Part shown: piece by piece, positions 27,844 through 37,421 of the stretch
Layout: every line of letters starts with the position of its first letter
How positions within the stretch are numbered: the first letter of the stretch is position 1
NCBI RefSeq assembly: GCF_005280195.1
Contig: NZ_SZPR01000025.1
Coordinates: 1 to 64,000, forward strand
DNA from: Streptomyces galbus
GTDB taxonomy: Bacteria; Actinomycetota; Actinomycetes; Streptomycetales; Streptomycetaceae
Direction: 5' to 3'
DNA: 64,000 nt
Program-made: the position numbers and the translations under genes
Notes under the pieces: model-generated
What the model was told of the DNA's origin: nothing
The model's input: the letters and a program-made list of their open reading frames with translations, nothing else
The model's database searches: none

Positions 27844-27914
27844 ACTTACTTGCCGCCCGGCTAGTTCAGTACACTGGGAAGGTAGACCTGTCACTAGCCG
27901 GTCGTCAAGTAAGT
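27844..27914. promoter_or_regulatory. Twin operator in MFS/TetR divergent promoter
   Basis: The left half contains ACTTACTTG (27844-27852) then CCGGCTAG (27857-27864). The right half contains CTAGCCGG (27894-27901) then CAAGTAAGT (27906-27914). The two halves are exact inverted copies with the same 4-nt internal gaps and enclose about 29 bp. Between them lie promoter-like elements: leftward GTGACA, 17 nt, TACTGA; rightward TACACT at 27870-27875. Two TetR dimers could bind face to face and shut both promoters. Confidence 0.75.
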
Positions 27915-27994
27915 TTCCGGGGGGCACACCTGCCGGGCGGTGCACCCACCCCCGCGGGCACCCACGTTTTCGCGGGGACGCGAGGAGTACGAGG

Positions 27995-28588
27995 ATGGAC
28001 GTCACCATGGACGACGACGGCACCAAGCAGCAGCGGCGCGGGAACACCCGCCAGCGCATCCAGGACGTGGCGCTCGACCTCTTCGCCGAGCAGGGCTACG
28101 ACAAGACGTCGCTCCGCGAGATCGCGGAGCGGCTCGATGTGACGAAGGCGGCCCTGTACTACCACTTCAAGACGAAGGAAGAGATCCTCGTCAGCATCTT
28201 CGAGGACCTGACGCAGCCGATCGAGGACCTGATCGAGTGGGGCCGGGAGCAGCCGCACACCCTGCAGACCAAGCAGGAGATCGTGCGCCGCTACGGCCAG
28301 GCGCTCGACGACGCCGCCCCGCTCTTCCGCTTCATGCAGGAGAACCAGGCGACGATCCGCGAGCTGCGCATCGGCGAGTCCTTCAAGAGCCGGATGCAGA
28401 GTCTGCGGGAGATCATCATCGATCCGGACGCCCCGCTGGCCGACCAGGTCCGGTGCGTCAGCGCGCTGTTCACGCTGCACGCCGGCATGTTCCTGCTGCA
28501 GGACCTGGAGGTCGACCCCGAGGAGAGGCGCGCGGCCGTCCTCGAGGTCGCCATCGATCTGGTGACCCAGGCCCACCGGGGCGGCTGA
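27995..28588 (+). CDS. TetR-family repressor of the divergent MFS exporter
   Basis: A 197-residue TetR-type regulator. The HTH is at residues 17-63 (RIQDVALDLFAEQGYDKTSL, LDVTKAALYYHFKTKEEIL), followed by an all-helical ligand domain. ATG at 27995 has GAGGAG upstream at good spacing. Divergent placement with an exporter and the paired dyads at 27844-27914 indicate autoregulated, ligand-induced control, as in QacR and TetR systems. The inducer is unknown. Confidence 0.92.
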   Translation: MDVTMDDDGTKQQRRGNTRQRIQDVALDLFAEQGYDKTSLREIAERLDVTKAALYYHFKTKEEILVSIFEDLTQPIEDLIEWGREQPHTLQTKQEIVRRYGQALDDAAPLFRFMQENQATIRELRIGESFKSRMQSLREIIIDPDAPLADQVRCVSALFTLHAGMFLLQDLEVDPEERRAAVLEVAIDLVTQAHRGG

Positions 28589-28613
28589 CCGGGTCCCTCG
28601 TCCGACCGGAGGG

Positions 28614-29192
28614 TCAGACGGTCACGCCCTTGGCGCGCAGGAAGCTCACCGGGTTGACCGCGGAGCCGTAGTTCGGCGTCGTGCGGATCTCGAAGTGCAG
28701 GTGCGGGCCGGTGGAGTTACCGGTGTTGCCGGACTTGGCTATGTGCTGGCCGGTCTTGACGACCTGGCCGATCTTGACGTCGATGCGCGAGAGGTGCGCG
28801 TACTGCGAGTAGACGCCGTTGGCGTGCTTGATCACGACGGCGTTGCCGTAGGCGGGGCCGTCACCGGCGCCGTTGCCGCCGGCCTTGACGACGGTGCCGC
28901 CGTGGGCGGCGACGACGTTGGTGCCGATCGGCACGGCGAAGTCCTGGCCGCTGTGCTTGGCGACCCAGTGGCTGCCGGACTGGGCGAAGCCGGCGGACAG
29001 CTTGTAGTGCTTGACCGGGTCGACCCAGGAAGCGGCCTTCTTGCTGACGGCCGTGACGGTGGTGTGCTCGGCGGCGGTCGCCACTCCGCCGCCCAGCACG
29101 ACCGCGGTGGCACCCAGGGCGGCGGCCCCGACGGCCACGCGGGTGCGAAGCAGGGACGTACGGGAAGAGCGGTTCATGGCGCAGTGGAACAT
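28614..29192 (-). CDS. Secreted M23 (LytM) peptidase
   Basis: A 192-residue exported zinc metallopeptidase acting on peptidoglycan cross-links. A signal peptide (VAVGAAALGATAVVLGGGVA) spans about 17-42. The LytM domain has zinc ligands HSGQDFAV (His and Asp) and HLHFE, with SGNTGNSTGPHLHFEIR near the C-terminus. Catalytic residues look intact, so it is probably an active endopeptidase or amidase activator. ATG at 29192 has GAGG five nt upstream; an internal ATG at 29177 is possible. Downstream of the SigE locus, it fits a cell-wall theme. Confidence 0.93.
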   Translation of the reverse strand: MFHCAMNRSSRTSLLRTRVAVGAAALGATAVVLGGGVATAAEHTTVTAVSKKAASWVDPVKHYKLSAGFAQSGSHWVAKHSGQDFAVPIGTNVVAAHGGTVVKAGGNGAGDGPAYGNAVVIKHANGVYSQYAHLSRIDVKIGQVVKTGQHIAKSGNTGNSTGPHLHFEIRTTPNYGSAVNPVSFLRAKGVTV

Positions 29193-29512
29193 CGAAACCT
29201 CATGAGGTCGGGGGCGGGGTCACCCCCCGGGGCGAGGACGCCTGCCGGGTGGGCCAGTCCTTGGTAACCCGCGCTCCCATCTCCACCCAAACGTGTGACC
29301 TACGACGGAAAGTAGTACGTGAACGCAGAACTTTCCCACTTCTTGACAGAGGGGCTTCTAGTTCTCATTCCGTGCAGTACGGCGAAAACGGGCATCAAGG
29401 CTCGCACTGACTGTCCGTTTTGCCCGGGTCTGCGTGGCGACTATTCCCGCTAGTACTACCGAATCCGCCTGTGCGGCATGTCACCGGGGACCGTGATCCA
29501 CGACCCCGGGGA

Positions 29513-29528
29513 GGTGACCCGGGCCACC
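29513..29528. promoter_or_regulatory. 16-bp dyad, copy A
   Basis: GGTGACCCGGGCCACC is palindromic apart from one pair. It is closely related to copy B, 57 bp downstream, and both are upstream of the secreted phosphatase. Candidate operator. Confidence 0.45.
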
Positions 29529-29569
29529 CTCCTGACACATCATCATGTCGCCCCGGCTGATGGCCGGAT

Positions 29570-29585
29570 GGTGACCGCGGTCACC
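29570..29585. promoter_or_regulatory. 16-bp perfect palindrome, copy B
   Basis: GGTGACCGCGGTCACC is a perfect palindrome and shares 14 of 16 positions with copy A. It is not the GTTCACC direct-repeat PHO box of Streptomyces PhoP. Candidate operator for the phosphatase gene. Confidence 0.5.
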
Positions 29586-29717
29586 GGCGGATCCCCCCTT
29601 CGGGTGACGCACGCCTCTAGCGCCCTACCGTCCAGTAACCCTACGGTTCCCCTCGCGCCACCCTCGCCGACGAACATGCACACGACACAGCAGCGTTGAA
29701 CGGGAGAGGACCCCCAC

Positions 29718-30356
29718 ATGACCCACAGACGTGCCTGGCTGCGCAACGCCTCGGTGACCACCGTCTCCGCGGCCGCCCTCGTGGCCCTGGCCGCCCCGGC
29801 CGACGCGGCGGCGGACACCGTGCCCGCCCGCACCCCGGTCGCCGCCACGGCCGCCGCGGCGGACGTCGACTACGCCACCTGGCAGCAGGACTGCCGCGCC
29901 GTCATGGACCAGGCGCTGCCGTACCTGAAGCAGCGGATCGCCGCCGCCACGCCCGGCGAGAAGCAGGCCGTCGTCCTCGACGTCGACAACACCGCGCTGG
30001 AGACCGACTTCGGCTTCAGCTTCCCGCAGCCGGCGAACAAGCCGGTCCTCGACGTCGCCCGCTACGCCCAGGAGCACGGCGTCTCCCTGTTCTTCGTCAC
30101 GGCCCGGCCCGGCATCATCTCGCTGCCCACGGAGTACAACCTCGAGCACGACGGCTACGAGGTCTCCGGTCTGTACGTCCGCGGCCTGTTCGACCTCTTC
30201 AAGAACGTCGGCGCCTACAAGGCCGCCCAGCGCGTCAGCATCGAGAACAAGGGCTACACGATCATCGCGAACATCGGCAACAGCGCCACCGACCTGTCGG
30301 GCGGCCACGCCGAGAAGACGTTCAAGCTGCCGGACTACGACGGCCAGCTCTCCTGA
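29718..30356 (+). CDS. Secreted HAD-family acid phosphatase
   Basis: A 212-residue exported phosphohydrolase of the class B/C acid phosphatase group. The signal peptide covers about residues 1-34 (SAAALVALAAPADAAADT). The catalytic DxD motif is VVLDVDNTALETDFGF, and a later motif VSLFFVTARPGIIS holds the Thr. The Lys and Asp motifs (AAQRVSIENKGY, NIGNSATDLSGGHA) follow. It probably releases phosphate from organic phosphates outside the cell. It has a GGGAGAGGA site ahead of the ATG. Confidence 0.9.
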   Translation: MTHRRAWLRNASVTTVSAAALVALAAPADAAADTVPARTPVAATAAAADVDYATWQQDCRAVMDQALPYLKQRIAAATPGEKQAVVLDVDNTALETDFGFSFPQPANKPVLDVARYAQEHGVSLFFVTARPGIISLPTEYNLEHDGYEVSGLYVRGLFDLFKNVGAYKAAQRVSIENKGYTIIANIGNSATDLSGGHAEKTFKLPDYDGQLS

Positions 30357-30419
30357 CGGACGTCCCGGTGGCCTCCCTGACGGGCCTGCTGGCGCCTCAG
30401 CGACACCGGGACAGGAAAA

Positions 30420-30455
30420 GGGCCGGCCCCGGGACACATGTCCCGGGGCCGGCCC
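30420..30455. terminator. Strong terminator between phosphatase and clpC
   Basis: A stem of at least 15 bp (30420-30434 with 30441-30455, GGGCCGGCCCCGGGA and complement) with a small loop lies between convergent genes. Confidence 0.8.
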
Positions 30456-30482
30456 CTCGTCCGTTCAGGCCGAGCGCGGAGG

Positions 30483-33008
<2,526 letters not shown>

Positions 33009-33438
33009 CGTTAATCGCTCCTCAGAGCGGTCAGGCAGTGGGGGGAACTTCCCCTCCCTGTCCTTCCGCAGCTTAGTCCCGCAAGCGGGGACCGCTCATT
33101 CCAACTGCCGACACCGTCGATGGCCTCCTGACCCCGAACGCCGACATCTGCTCCAACCCGATGGTGCGAGACGATGTTCCCGCAGGCCAGGCAGATACCC
33201 CACTCGCCACTACGCCGATGGCGAACGTGAGACGGCCTTTCCCGCGCGTCGCCCCCTCCCACTAGGGATGTCTTACCCGCGCCCACTGACACTCCATGCC
33301 GCGCGCCCCCGTTCCCTCCGCTACGGGCGAACAACCTTGCGCCTCCCCACACCCCCGCACGCTCCCCTGCTCGACACCGTGCGCACCCGTAAGGGCACCC
33401 AGCGTAACTCGACGGGCCTTAGTGCGGTTGGCGCTGAC
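33009..33438. other. Divergent clpC promoter region
   Basis: A 430-bp gene-free region. It contains the candidate ClgR site (33209-33226), an imperfect inverted repeat around 33077-33093 (GTCCCGC..GCGGGGAC) and, reading leftward, a TAAGCT box at 33076-33071. No other element is recognised. Confidence 0.5.
33209..33226 (-). promoter_or_regulatory. Candidate ClgR operator upstream of clpC
   Basis: The core CGCCGATGGCG at 33213-33223 with flanking A/T positions fits at every position the actinobacterial ClgR consensus as I remember it (WNNWCGCYNANRGCGWWS). ClgR is known to activate clp genes in Streptomyces and Corynebacterium. The site is about 200 bp from the clpC start, so the promoter would lie in 33030-33205. 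Confidence 0.6.
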
Positions 33439-34299
33439 ATGACTGGCGCAGCGCCCAAGACCGTCACCGCGATCGTCCCGGAGGCCCCGACGGCCCCGGA
33501 TGCCCCGCACCCCCCGCGGGCCACACGAGGCACGCCGACCCCGGCAGCCACGCCGAACCCGTATGTCACTCCGCTCATCCCCGGCCCTCTCCTCCCGTGC
33601 CCCCGTCGGCCGCTGGACCCGGACGAGCGGATCCGCGGCTGGTACGAGAACGAACTGGGATGGGCGACGGTGCCCGGAGCGCCGGTACGACTTATCGCGG
33701 GCCGACGCTTCGACGTCCTCGACGTCCCCGTGGCGGCCGGACACGCGGCCCTGCGGCGCCTGGCACCCGGTACGGCGCCCGTGGCCGTGCGGGGGCCGCG
33801 GATGTGGCTGCTGGTGGCCGCGGGGAGCGCGGAGGAGCTCCCGGGCGTCCTGCGGTGGCTGGAGTGGGGCGGCCTGCCGCTCGACATCGCGGCGGTCGGC
33901 GCGGGCGGGACGATCGAGGCGCCGCTGCCGCCGGGCCCACCCGGGCCGCTGGGGCGGCTGGGGGCGTCGGGGGCTCAGGGGGCGCGCCTACGGGGCCGCG
34001 GGCGGGACGTGGGGCAGGGCGCGGGCGCGCAGGGGCCGGACCCGTGGGGGCCGGTCACCGGAGGGCCGGAGCTGCCCGCTCCCGGGTCCGCGCAGGGGGC
34101 CGCCGTGTGGCTGCGGCCCCCCGGGGCCGGGTGCGAGGTCGAGGCCTCGCTGCCGACGGTGTCGGCCCTGCCGACAGGGTCGACGCCGGGGGCCGCTGGG
34201 GGCGCCCCCGATCTCGTACGGCTGGTGGACACGGTGGCGACCGAGTGTCACCGCGTCCGGCTGCGGTGCGCGGGCGCTCAGCCGTTGGCCTTCTCGTAG
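33439..34299 (+). CDS. Pro-rich protein with primase-polymerase-like segment, function unknown
   Basis: A 286-residue protein. The first 55 residues are Pro/Ala/Thr-rich. A conserved-looking block at about 58-155 (WYENELGWATVPGAPVRLIA, FDVLDVPVAAGHAALRRL, RMWLLVAAGSAEELPGVLRW) resembles the N-terminal portion of Streptomyces proteins annotated as bifunctional DNA primase/polymerase. The acidic active-site triad is not evident, so activity is doubtful. The rest is Gly/Pro-rich. The 3' end overlaps the convergent lsr2 gene by 22 bp. Confidence 0.7.
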   Translation: MTGAAPKTVTAIVPEAPTAPDAPHPPRATRGTPTPAATPNPYVTPLIPGPLLPCPRRPLDPDERIRGWYENELGWATVPGAPVRLIAGRRFDVLDVPVAAGHAALRRLAPGTAPVAVRGPRMWLLVAAGSAEELPGVLRWLEWGGLPLDIAAVGAGGTIEAPLPPGPPGPLGRLGASGAQGARLRGRGRDVGQGAGAQGPDPWGPVTGGPELPAPGSAQGAAVWLRPPGAGCEVEASLPTVSALPTGSTPGAAGGAPDLVRLVDTVATECHRVRLRCAGAQPLAFS

Positions 34300-34616
34300 G
34301 CCTCGCGGATGGCCGCGGGGACCCGGCCGCGGTCGTTGACCTCGAGACCCTGCTCCTTCGCCCACGCGCGGATGGCAGCGGTGTCCTGGCTGCCACCACC
34401 GGAAGCGGCGCGGGTCTTTCCGCGTCCGCCCGAAGCACGGCCCCCGGTGCGACGACCGCCCTTCACATAGGGGTCGAGAAGGCTGCGCAGCTTGTCCGCA
34501 TTCGCAGTCGTGAGATCGATCTCGTACGTCTTGCCGTCCAGCGCGAACGTCACGGTCTCGTCCGCCTCGCCGCCGTCGAGGTCGTCGACAAGAAGGACCT
34601 GAACCTTCTGTGCCAC
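34278..34616 (-). CDS. lsr2: Nucleoid-associated protein Lsr2
   Basis: A 112-residue H-NS-like silencer that binds AT-rich DNA, bridges it and represses transferred and specialised-metabolite genes. The N-terminal dimerisation domain begins AQKVQVLLVDDLDGGEADET. A basic Gly/Arg linker (GGRRTGGRASGGRGK) follows, and the C-terminal DNA-binding domain carries the minor-groove RGR hook in NDRGRVPAAIREAYEKA. GTG at 34616 has AAAGGA at 6-7 nt. This is the main Lsr2 rather than the LsrL paralogue, by its match to remembered sequence. Confidence 0.96.
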   Translation of the reverse strand: MAQKVQVLLVDDLDGGEADETVTFALDGKTYEIDLTTANADKLRSLLDPYVKGGRRTGGRASGGRGKTRAASGGGSQDTAAIRAWAKEQGLEVNDRGRVPAAIREAYEKANG

Positions 34617-34902
34617 CGGATTTCCTTTCATCGATAACGTGAGGGCCTGGGGTCCGCGGCATCCGCCGTTTCGCCGCTCCCCCTGTTATATGCAGTACTG
34701 CGTTACGTCGGAAAGCAAACCGCTTTTGCCGAGAAAACACAAACCCCTGGCAGAGACCGACCGGCCGCCCCACGGCGGGAAACGTGCGCGTTTCGGACAT
34801 AGGGGCACGCGGTGAAGGCGTGGGAAGCCGGGGGAAGGCGGGCGGGATGGGTGCGGGGAAGGGCGGAATACACCGCGGTGACGCTTCGCCGATCCCCGAC
34901 GA
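34617..34902. other. lsr2 promoter region
   Basis: A 286-bp spacer, AT-rich between 34680 and 34745. It contains a perfect 10-bp palindrome GCAGTACTGC near 34692-34701 and, reading leftward, a TATAAC box near 34689-34684. AT-richness upstream of lsr2 may allow autoregulation. Confidence 0.45.
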
Positions 34903-35436
34903 TCACAGATGCAGAAGCATCCGGCTGTTGCCCAAGGTGTTCGGTTTCACCCGCTCCAGGCCGAGGAACTCCGCGACGCCCTCGTCATAGGAACGCAGGA
35001 GCTCGGCGTAGACATCGGTGTCGACGGGCGTCTCGCCGATCTCCACGAAGCCGTGCTTGCCGAAGAAGTCGACTTCGAAGGTCAGACAGAAAACGCGCCG
35101 CACGCCGAGCCAGCGCGCGGTGAGCAGCAGCTTCTCCAACAACCGGTGGCCCACGCCGGCGCCCTTGAGGCCGGGCTTCACGGCCAGCGTGCGCACTTCC
35201 GCGAGGTCTTCCCACATCACGTGCAGTGCGCCGCAGCCCACGACCTCGGCGTTGTCGTCGCGTTCCGCCACCCAGAACTCCTGGATGTCCTCGTAAAGCG
35301 TCACCGTCGCTTTGTCCAGCAGGATGCCCGCACGGACGTACGCGTCAAGGAGGCGCCGCACGGCCGGGACATCGCTCGTCCTGGCCCGCCGGACGGTGAT
35401 GGCTTTAGCGGGGACTTCGGGACTCTCTGCGGACAT
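34903..35436 (-). CDS. GNAT amino-acid N-acetyltransferase (NAGS-like)
   Basis: A 177-residue GCN5-type acetyltransferase. The acetyl-CoA-binding segment is VKPGLKGAGVGHRLLEKLL, preceded by EVRTLAV, with FFGKHGFVEIGETPVDTDVY near the end. It resembles the stand-alone N-acetylglutamate synthase of actinobacteria (Rv2747-like), which would feed arginine synthesis. No amino-acid kinase domain is present. ATG at 35436 has TAGCGT 6 nt upstream (leaderless). The gap to the upstream BlaI gene is 9 nt, so the two may be cotranscribed. Confidence 0.85.
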   Translation of the reverse strand: MSAESPEVPAKAITVRRARTSDVPAVRRLLDAYVRAGILLDKATVTLYEDIQEFWVAERDDNAEVVGCGALHVMWEDLAEVRTLAVKPGLKGAGVGHRLLEKLLLTARWLGVRRVFCLTFEVDFFGKHGFVEIGETPVDTDVYAELLRSYDEGVAEFLGLERVKPNTLGNSRMLLHL

Positions 35437-35445
35437 GTACGGACG

Positions 35446-35928
35446 CTATCGCCCGCCGCGCTCCGTTGCCGAGCCGGGGTTCTGTGCGGCGCTCTCACCG
35501 GGTCCGCGCTCTTCGCGGGGTTCGGCGGCGCGGGTGCCTTCCGGCTGTTCCGGGGGCGTGAGGGATTCGGGGCCCTGGACGATGCGCACGGCATCGCTCA
35601 GCGCCCGGCGCTGTTCCTCGCTCATCATGCCGAAGAACGCGACGAGAGCGGCGGCGGGGTTGTCGCTCTGCGCCCAGGCGTCGTTCATGAGGGCGGCCGC
35701 GTAGGCGGCCCGGGTGGAGACCGCCTCATATCGATAGGCCCGGCCTTCCGCCTCACGGCGCACCCAGCCCTTCTGATGGAGATTGTCCAGAACGGTCATC
35801 ACGGTGGTGTACGCGATCGAGCGTTCCTGTTGCAGGTCTTCCAGGACTTCTCGAACGGTCACCGGGCGGTTCCACTTCCACACCCGCGTCATGACCGCGT
35901 CTTCGAGTTCTCCCAAGGGGCGAGGCAC
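35446..35928 (-). CDS. BlaI/MecI/CopY-family repressor
   Basis: A 160-residue winged-helix regulator. The DNA-binding domain (about 5-70) shows LGELEDAVMTRVWKWNRPVT and YTTVMTVLDNLHQKGWVRRE. A dimerisation region and an acidic Pro-rich tail follow. No BlaR1-type sensor protease or beta-lactamase gene lies nearby. A short dyad overlaps the promoter just upstream, suggesting autorepression. The GTG start is preceded by TATGGT at about 8 nt. Confidence 0.88.
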   Translation of the reverse strand: MPRPLGELEDAVMTRVWKWNRPVTVREVLEDLQQERSIAYTTVMTVLDNLHQKGWVRREAEGRAYRYEAVSTRAAYAAALMNDAWAQSDNPAAALVAFFGMMSEEQRRALSDAVRIVQGPESLTPPEQPEGTRAAEPREERGPGESAAQNPGSATERGGR

Positions 35929-35936
35929 AACTCAGC

Positions 35937-35947
35937 ACCATAGTGGT
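35937..35947. promoter_or_regulatory. Dyad at BlaI-type gene promoter
   Basis: ACCA-TAG-TGGT is a perfect inverted repeat with a 3-nt spacer, overlapping the leftward TATGGT -10 box. Probable autoregulatory operator of the BlaI-like protein. Confidence 0.45.
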
Positions 35948-36087
35948 AGATCTCCCCCACGGCGTGCGGGACGGGCGCTTACCCCGACAAACACAACAAA
36001 AAAGGGCGTACGGCTCCCTGCGCCCCGAGGGGCACGCGGGCGCGTGAGCGCGCGCGGGGAGACGTACGCCGGTGTGGGCCGGAACGC

Positions 36088-36267
36088 TCAGGCGTCGGTC
36101 GGGCCGGAGACCTGCCGGGTGCCCTCGGCGCGCGCGAGGACGGCGTCGACGGCCGCGTCCTCCTTGGCCTTGTTGGCGCCGCCCTGGGTCTTCACGATCA
36201 CCCTGATCACGCCGATGAAGAACACGGCCATGACGACCGGGGGCACGAGCGCGGAGACGTAGTCCAT
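36088..36267 (-). CDS. Small single-pass membrane protein
   Basis: A 59-residue protein with one N-terminal membrane helix (SALVPPVVMAVFFIGVIRVI) and a charged Lys/Glu-rich C-terminal part. A TACCCT box 6 nt before the ATG points to a leaderless transcript. No function is recognised. Codon bias is typical of the genome, which supports it as real. Confidence 0.7.
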   Translation of the reverse strand: MDYVSALVPPVVMAVFFIGVIRVIVKTQGGANKAKEDAAVDAVLARAEGTRQVSGPTDA

Positions 36268-36416
36268 GCATCCAGGGTAGCCACGGAGGAAGCGGACATC
36301 CGGCCGGGGTGGCGCCCCCGGCATGGCCGCTGGTCGCGGCACGCGCGCGGGGAGCACCGAAGGGAGCGGACCCTCGCGGCGGTCGGACGCACCCCGGCGC
36401 GGCCGGGCGTACGGCG

Positions 36417-36448
36417 AGGGGGCCGGTCGACGCGGCGGCCGGCCCCCT
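36417..36448. terminator. Hairpin downstream of the 36538 gene
   Basis: Perfect 10-bp arms 36417-36426 and 36439-36448 (AGGGGGCCGG and complement). It could end leftward transcription from the gene at 36538-37281. Confidence 0.55.
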
Positions 36449-36472
36449 GAGGCGCCCGGGGAAGTCTCCGCG

Positions 36473-36522
36473 GGAGACGTGGGTGAGCAGTGTCCGCGGA
36501 GACGTGGGTGAGCGGTGTCCGT
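36473..36522. repeat. Two tandem 25-bp repeats
   Basis: Units beginning GGAGACGTGGGTGAGC at 36473 and 36498 are nearly identical, each ending TGTCCG. The first also overlaps a small GTCTCC/GGAGAC hairpin. Confidence 0.6.
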
Positions 36523-36537
36523 GGCGGCGCCCGGCGG

Positions 36538-37281
36538 TCAGCCGACCGCCAGGCGGTGGCCCGACTCGGCCGGGCGCTCTCCCGGCTCCGACGGCGGCGC
36601 GGCGGGCTTGCGGCGCGGGAACACCTCGCCCGGGGTGGGGACGGGGCGCCGGGCCGGCTGGGGCGCGCCGCGGCCGGGTCCGGGTGCGGCGGGCTGGTCC
36701 GGCTTCTTCTCCTTGGTCCGCTCCGGCCGCGGCGCGCCCTCACCCGCGCTCCCGGCCAGTCCGCCGGGAAGGGCCAGAAGACGGGTGCGGGAGGCGGGGA
36801 CGGTGGCCGTGGGGCCGGCGGGTCCGGTGGCCTTGGCCGCGGGGACCGTCCCGGCGGGGGCGGCCGGCGCCGGGACCGTGCGGCGGGCCAGACGGGCCCG
36901 GACGTCCTGCTCGGCGAGCATCTCGCAGCGCGGGAGCAGGGCGGCGGCGTCCGGGTTGCCGCGCAGCGCGCGCAGGGCGGCGAGGTCGTCGGCGACGGGG
37001 CGGTAGCCGGTACCGAGGACCTCCTCCAGGAGTCTCAGGTAGCCCGTCACGGTGCCGGGCAGGGCGGCGCGGTACCGGGCGAGGTCGGCCACGAGGAAGG
37101 CCCGCAGCCGGGCGCCCTCGCGGATCGCCTCGTCGAGGGACCCGGCGAGGCGGAGACAGTCCTGGACGTCCTCGGCCGAGGCGGGTTCGGGCTGGAGGGC
37201 GAGGGCGAGGGCGCGTCGGAGCACACGCAGCTCCTCCACGCCGAACGCCATGCCGCCGCGGGATCCGTATGGCGTGGGCAT
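36538..37281 (-). CDS. Conserved hypothetical protein
   Basis: A 247-residue protein. The N-terminal 115 residues are helical and charged (FGVEELRVLRRALALALQPE, GYLRLLEEVLGTGYRPVADD). The second half is Pro/Ala/Arg-rich and probably disordered. No catalytic motif or membrane segment is seen. A TACCGT box lies 8 nt before the ATG (leaderless). The gap to the cofactor operon contains that operon's terminator. Confidence 0.75.
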   Translation of the reverse strand: MPTPYGSRGGMAFGVEELRVLRRALALALQPEPASAEDVQDCLRLAGSLDEAIREGARLRAFLVADLARYRAALPGTVTGYLRLLEEVLGTGYRPVADDLAALRALRGNPDAAALLPRCEMLAEQDVRARLARRTVPAPAAPAGTVPAAKATGPAGPTATVPASRTRLLALPGGLAGSAGEGAPRPERTKEKKPDQPAAPGPGRGAPQPARRPVPTPGEVFPRRKPAAPPSEPGERPAESGHRLAVG

Positions 37282-37372
37282 GCGCCGACGGTACGCGCTA
37301 ATCAGACAAATCAGACACGCAGTGCAGGGTGTCGCGCGTCAGGACCACTCACCTGGACCCATGACGGCGCCG

Positions 37373-37416
37373 CCGGGAGGCACGGGACCGCGCCGGGGCG
37401 GTCCCGTGCCTCCCGG
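37373..37416. terminator. Terminator of the pan-nad-coaX operon
   Basis: A perfect 19-bp stem, 37373-37391 with 37398-37416, with a 6-nt loop, begins 6 nt beyond the coaX stop codon. It is one of the strongest hairpins in the window. Confidence 0.85.
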
Positions 37417-37421
37417 CGTCC

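Larger units (their letters stand above)
29193..29717. other. Gene-free 525-bp divergent promoter region
   Basis: No coding sequence is seen. The left part holds the M23 gene leader. Around 29343-29348 is TTGACA, a good -35 reading rightward, but its -10 is poor. Two related 16-bp dyads lie at 29513-29528 and 29570-29585. The right end is the leader of the phosphatase gene, with TACCGT and TACGGT boxes near 29628-29655. Confidence 0.6.

Noticed and set aside
29193..29345. ydaO-type cyclic di-AMP riboswitch ahead of the M23 peptidase
   Set aside because: It was considered because disA is nearby and Streptomyces wall hydrolases often carry it. The minus-strand leader lacks the conserved ydaO blocks, apart from short vague similarities, and is too compact.
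29560..29600. PHO box upstream of the secreted phosphatase
   Set aside because: Streptomyces PhoP sites are direct repeats close to GTTCACC. Here the elements are inverted GGTGACC/GGTCACC dyads.
36473..36522. CRISPR-like repeat
   Set aside because: Only two contiguous units with no spacers.
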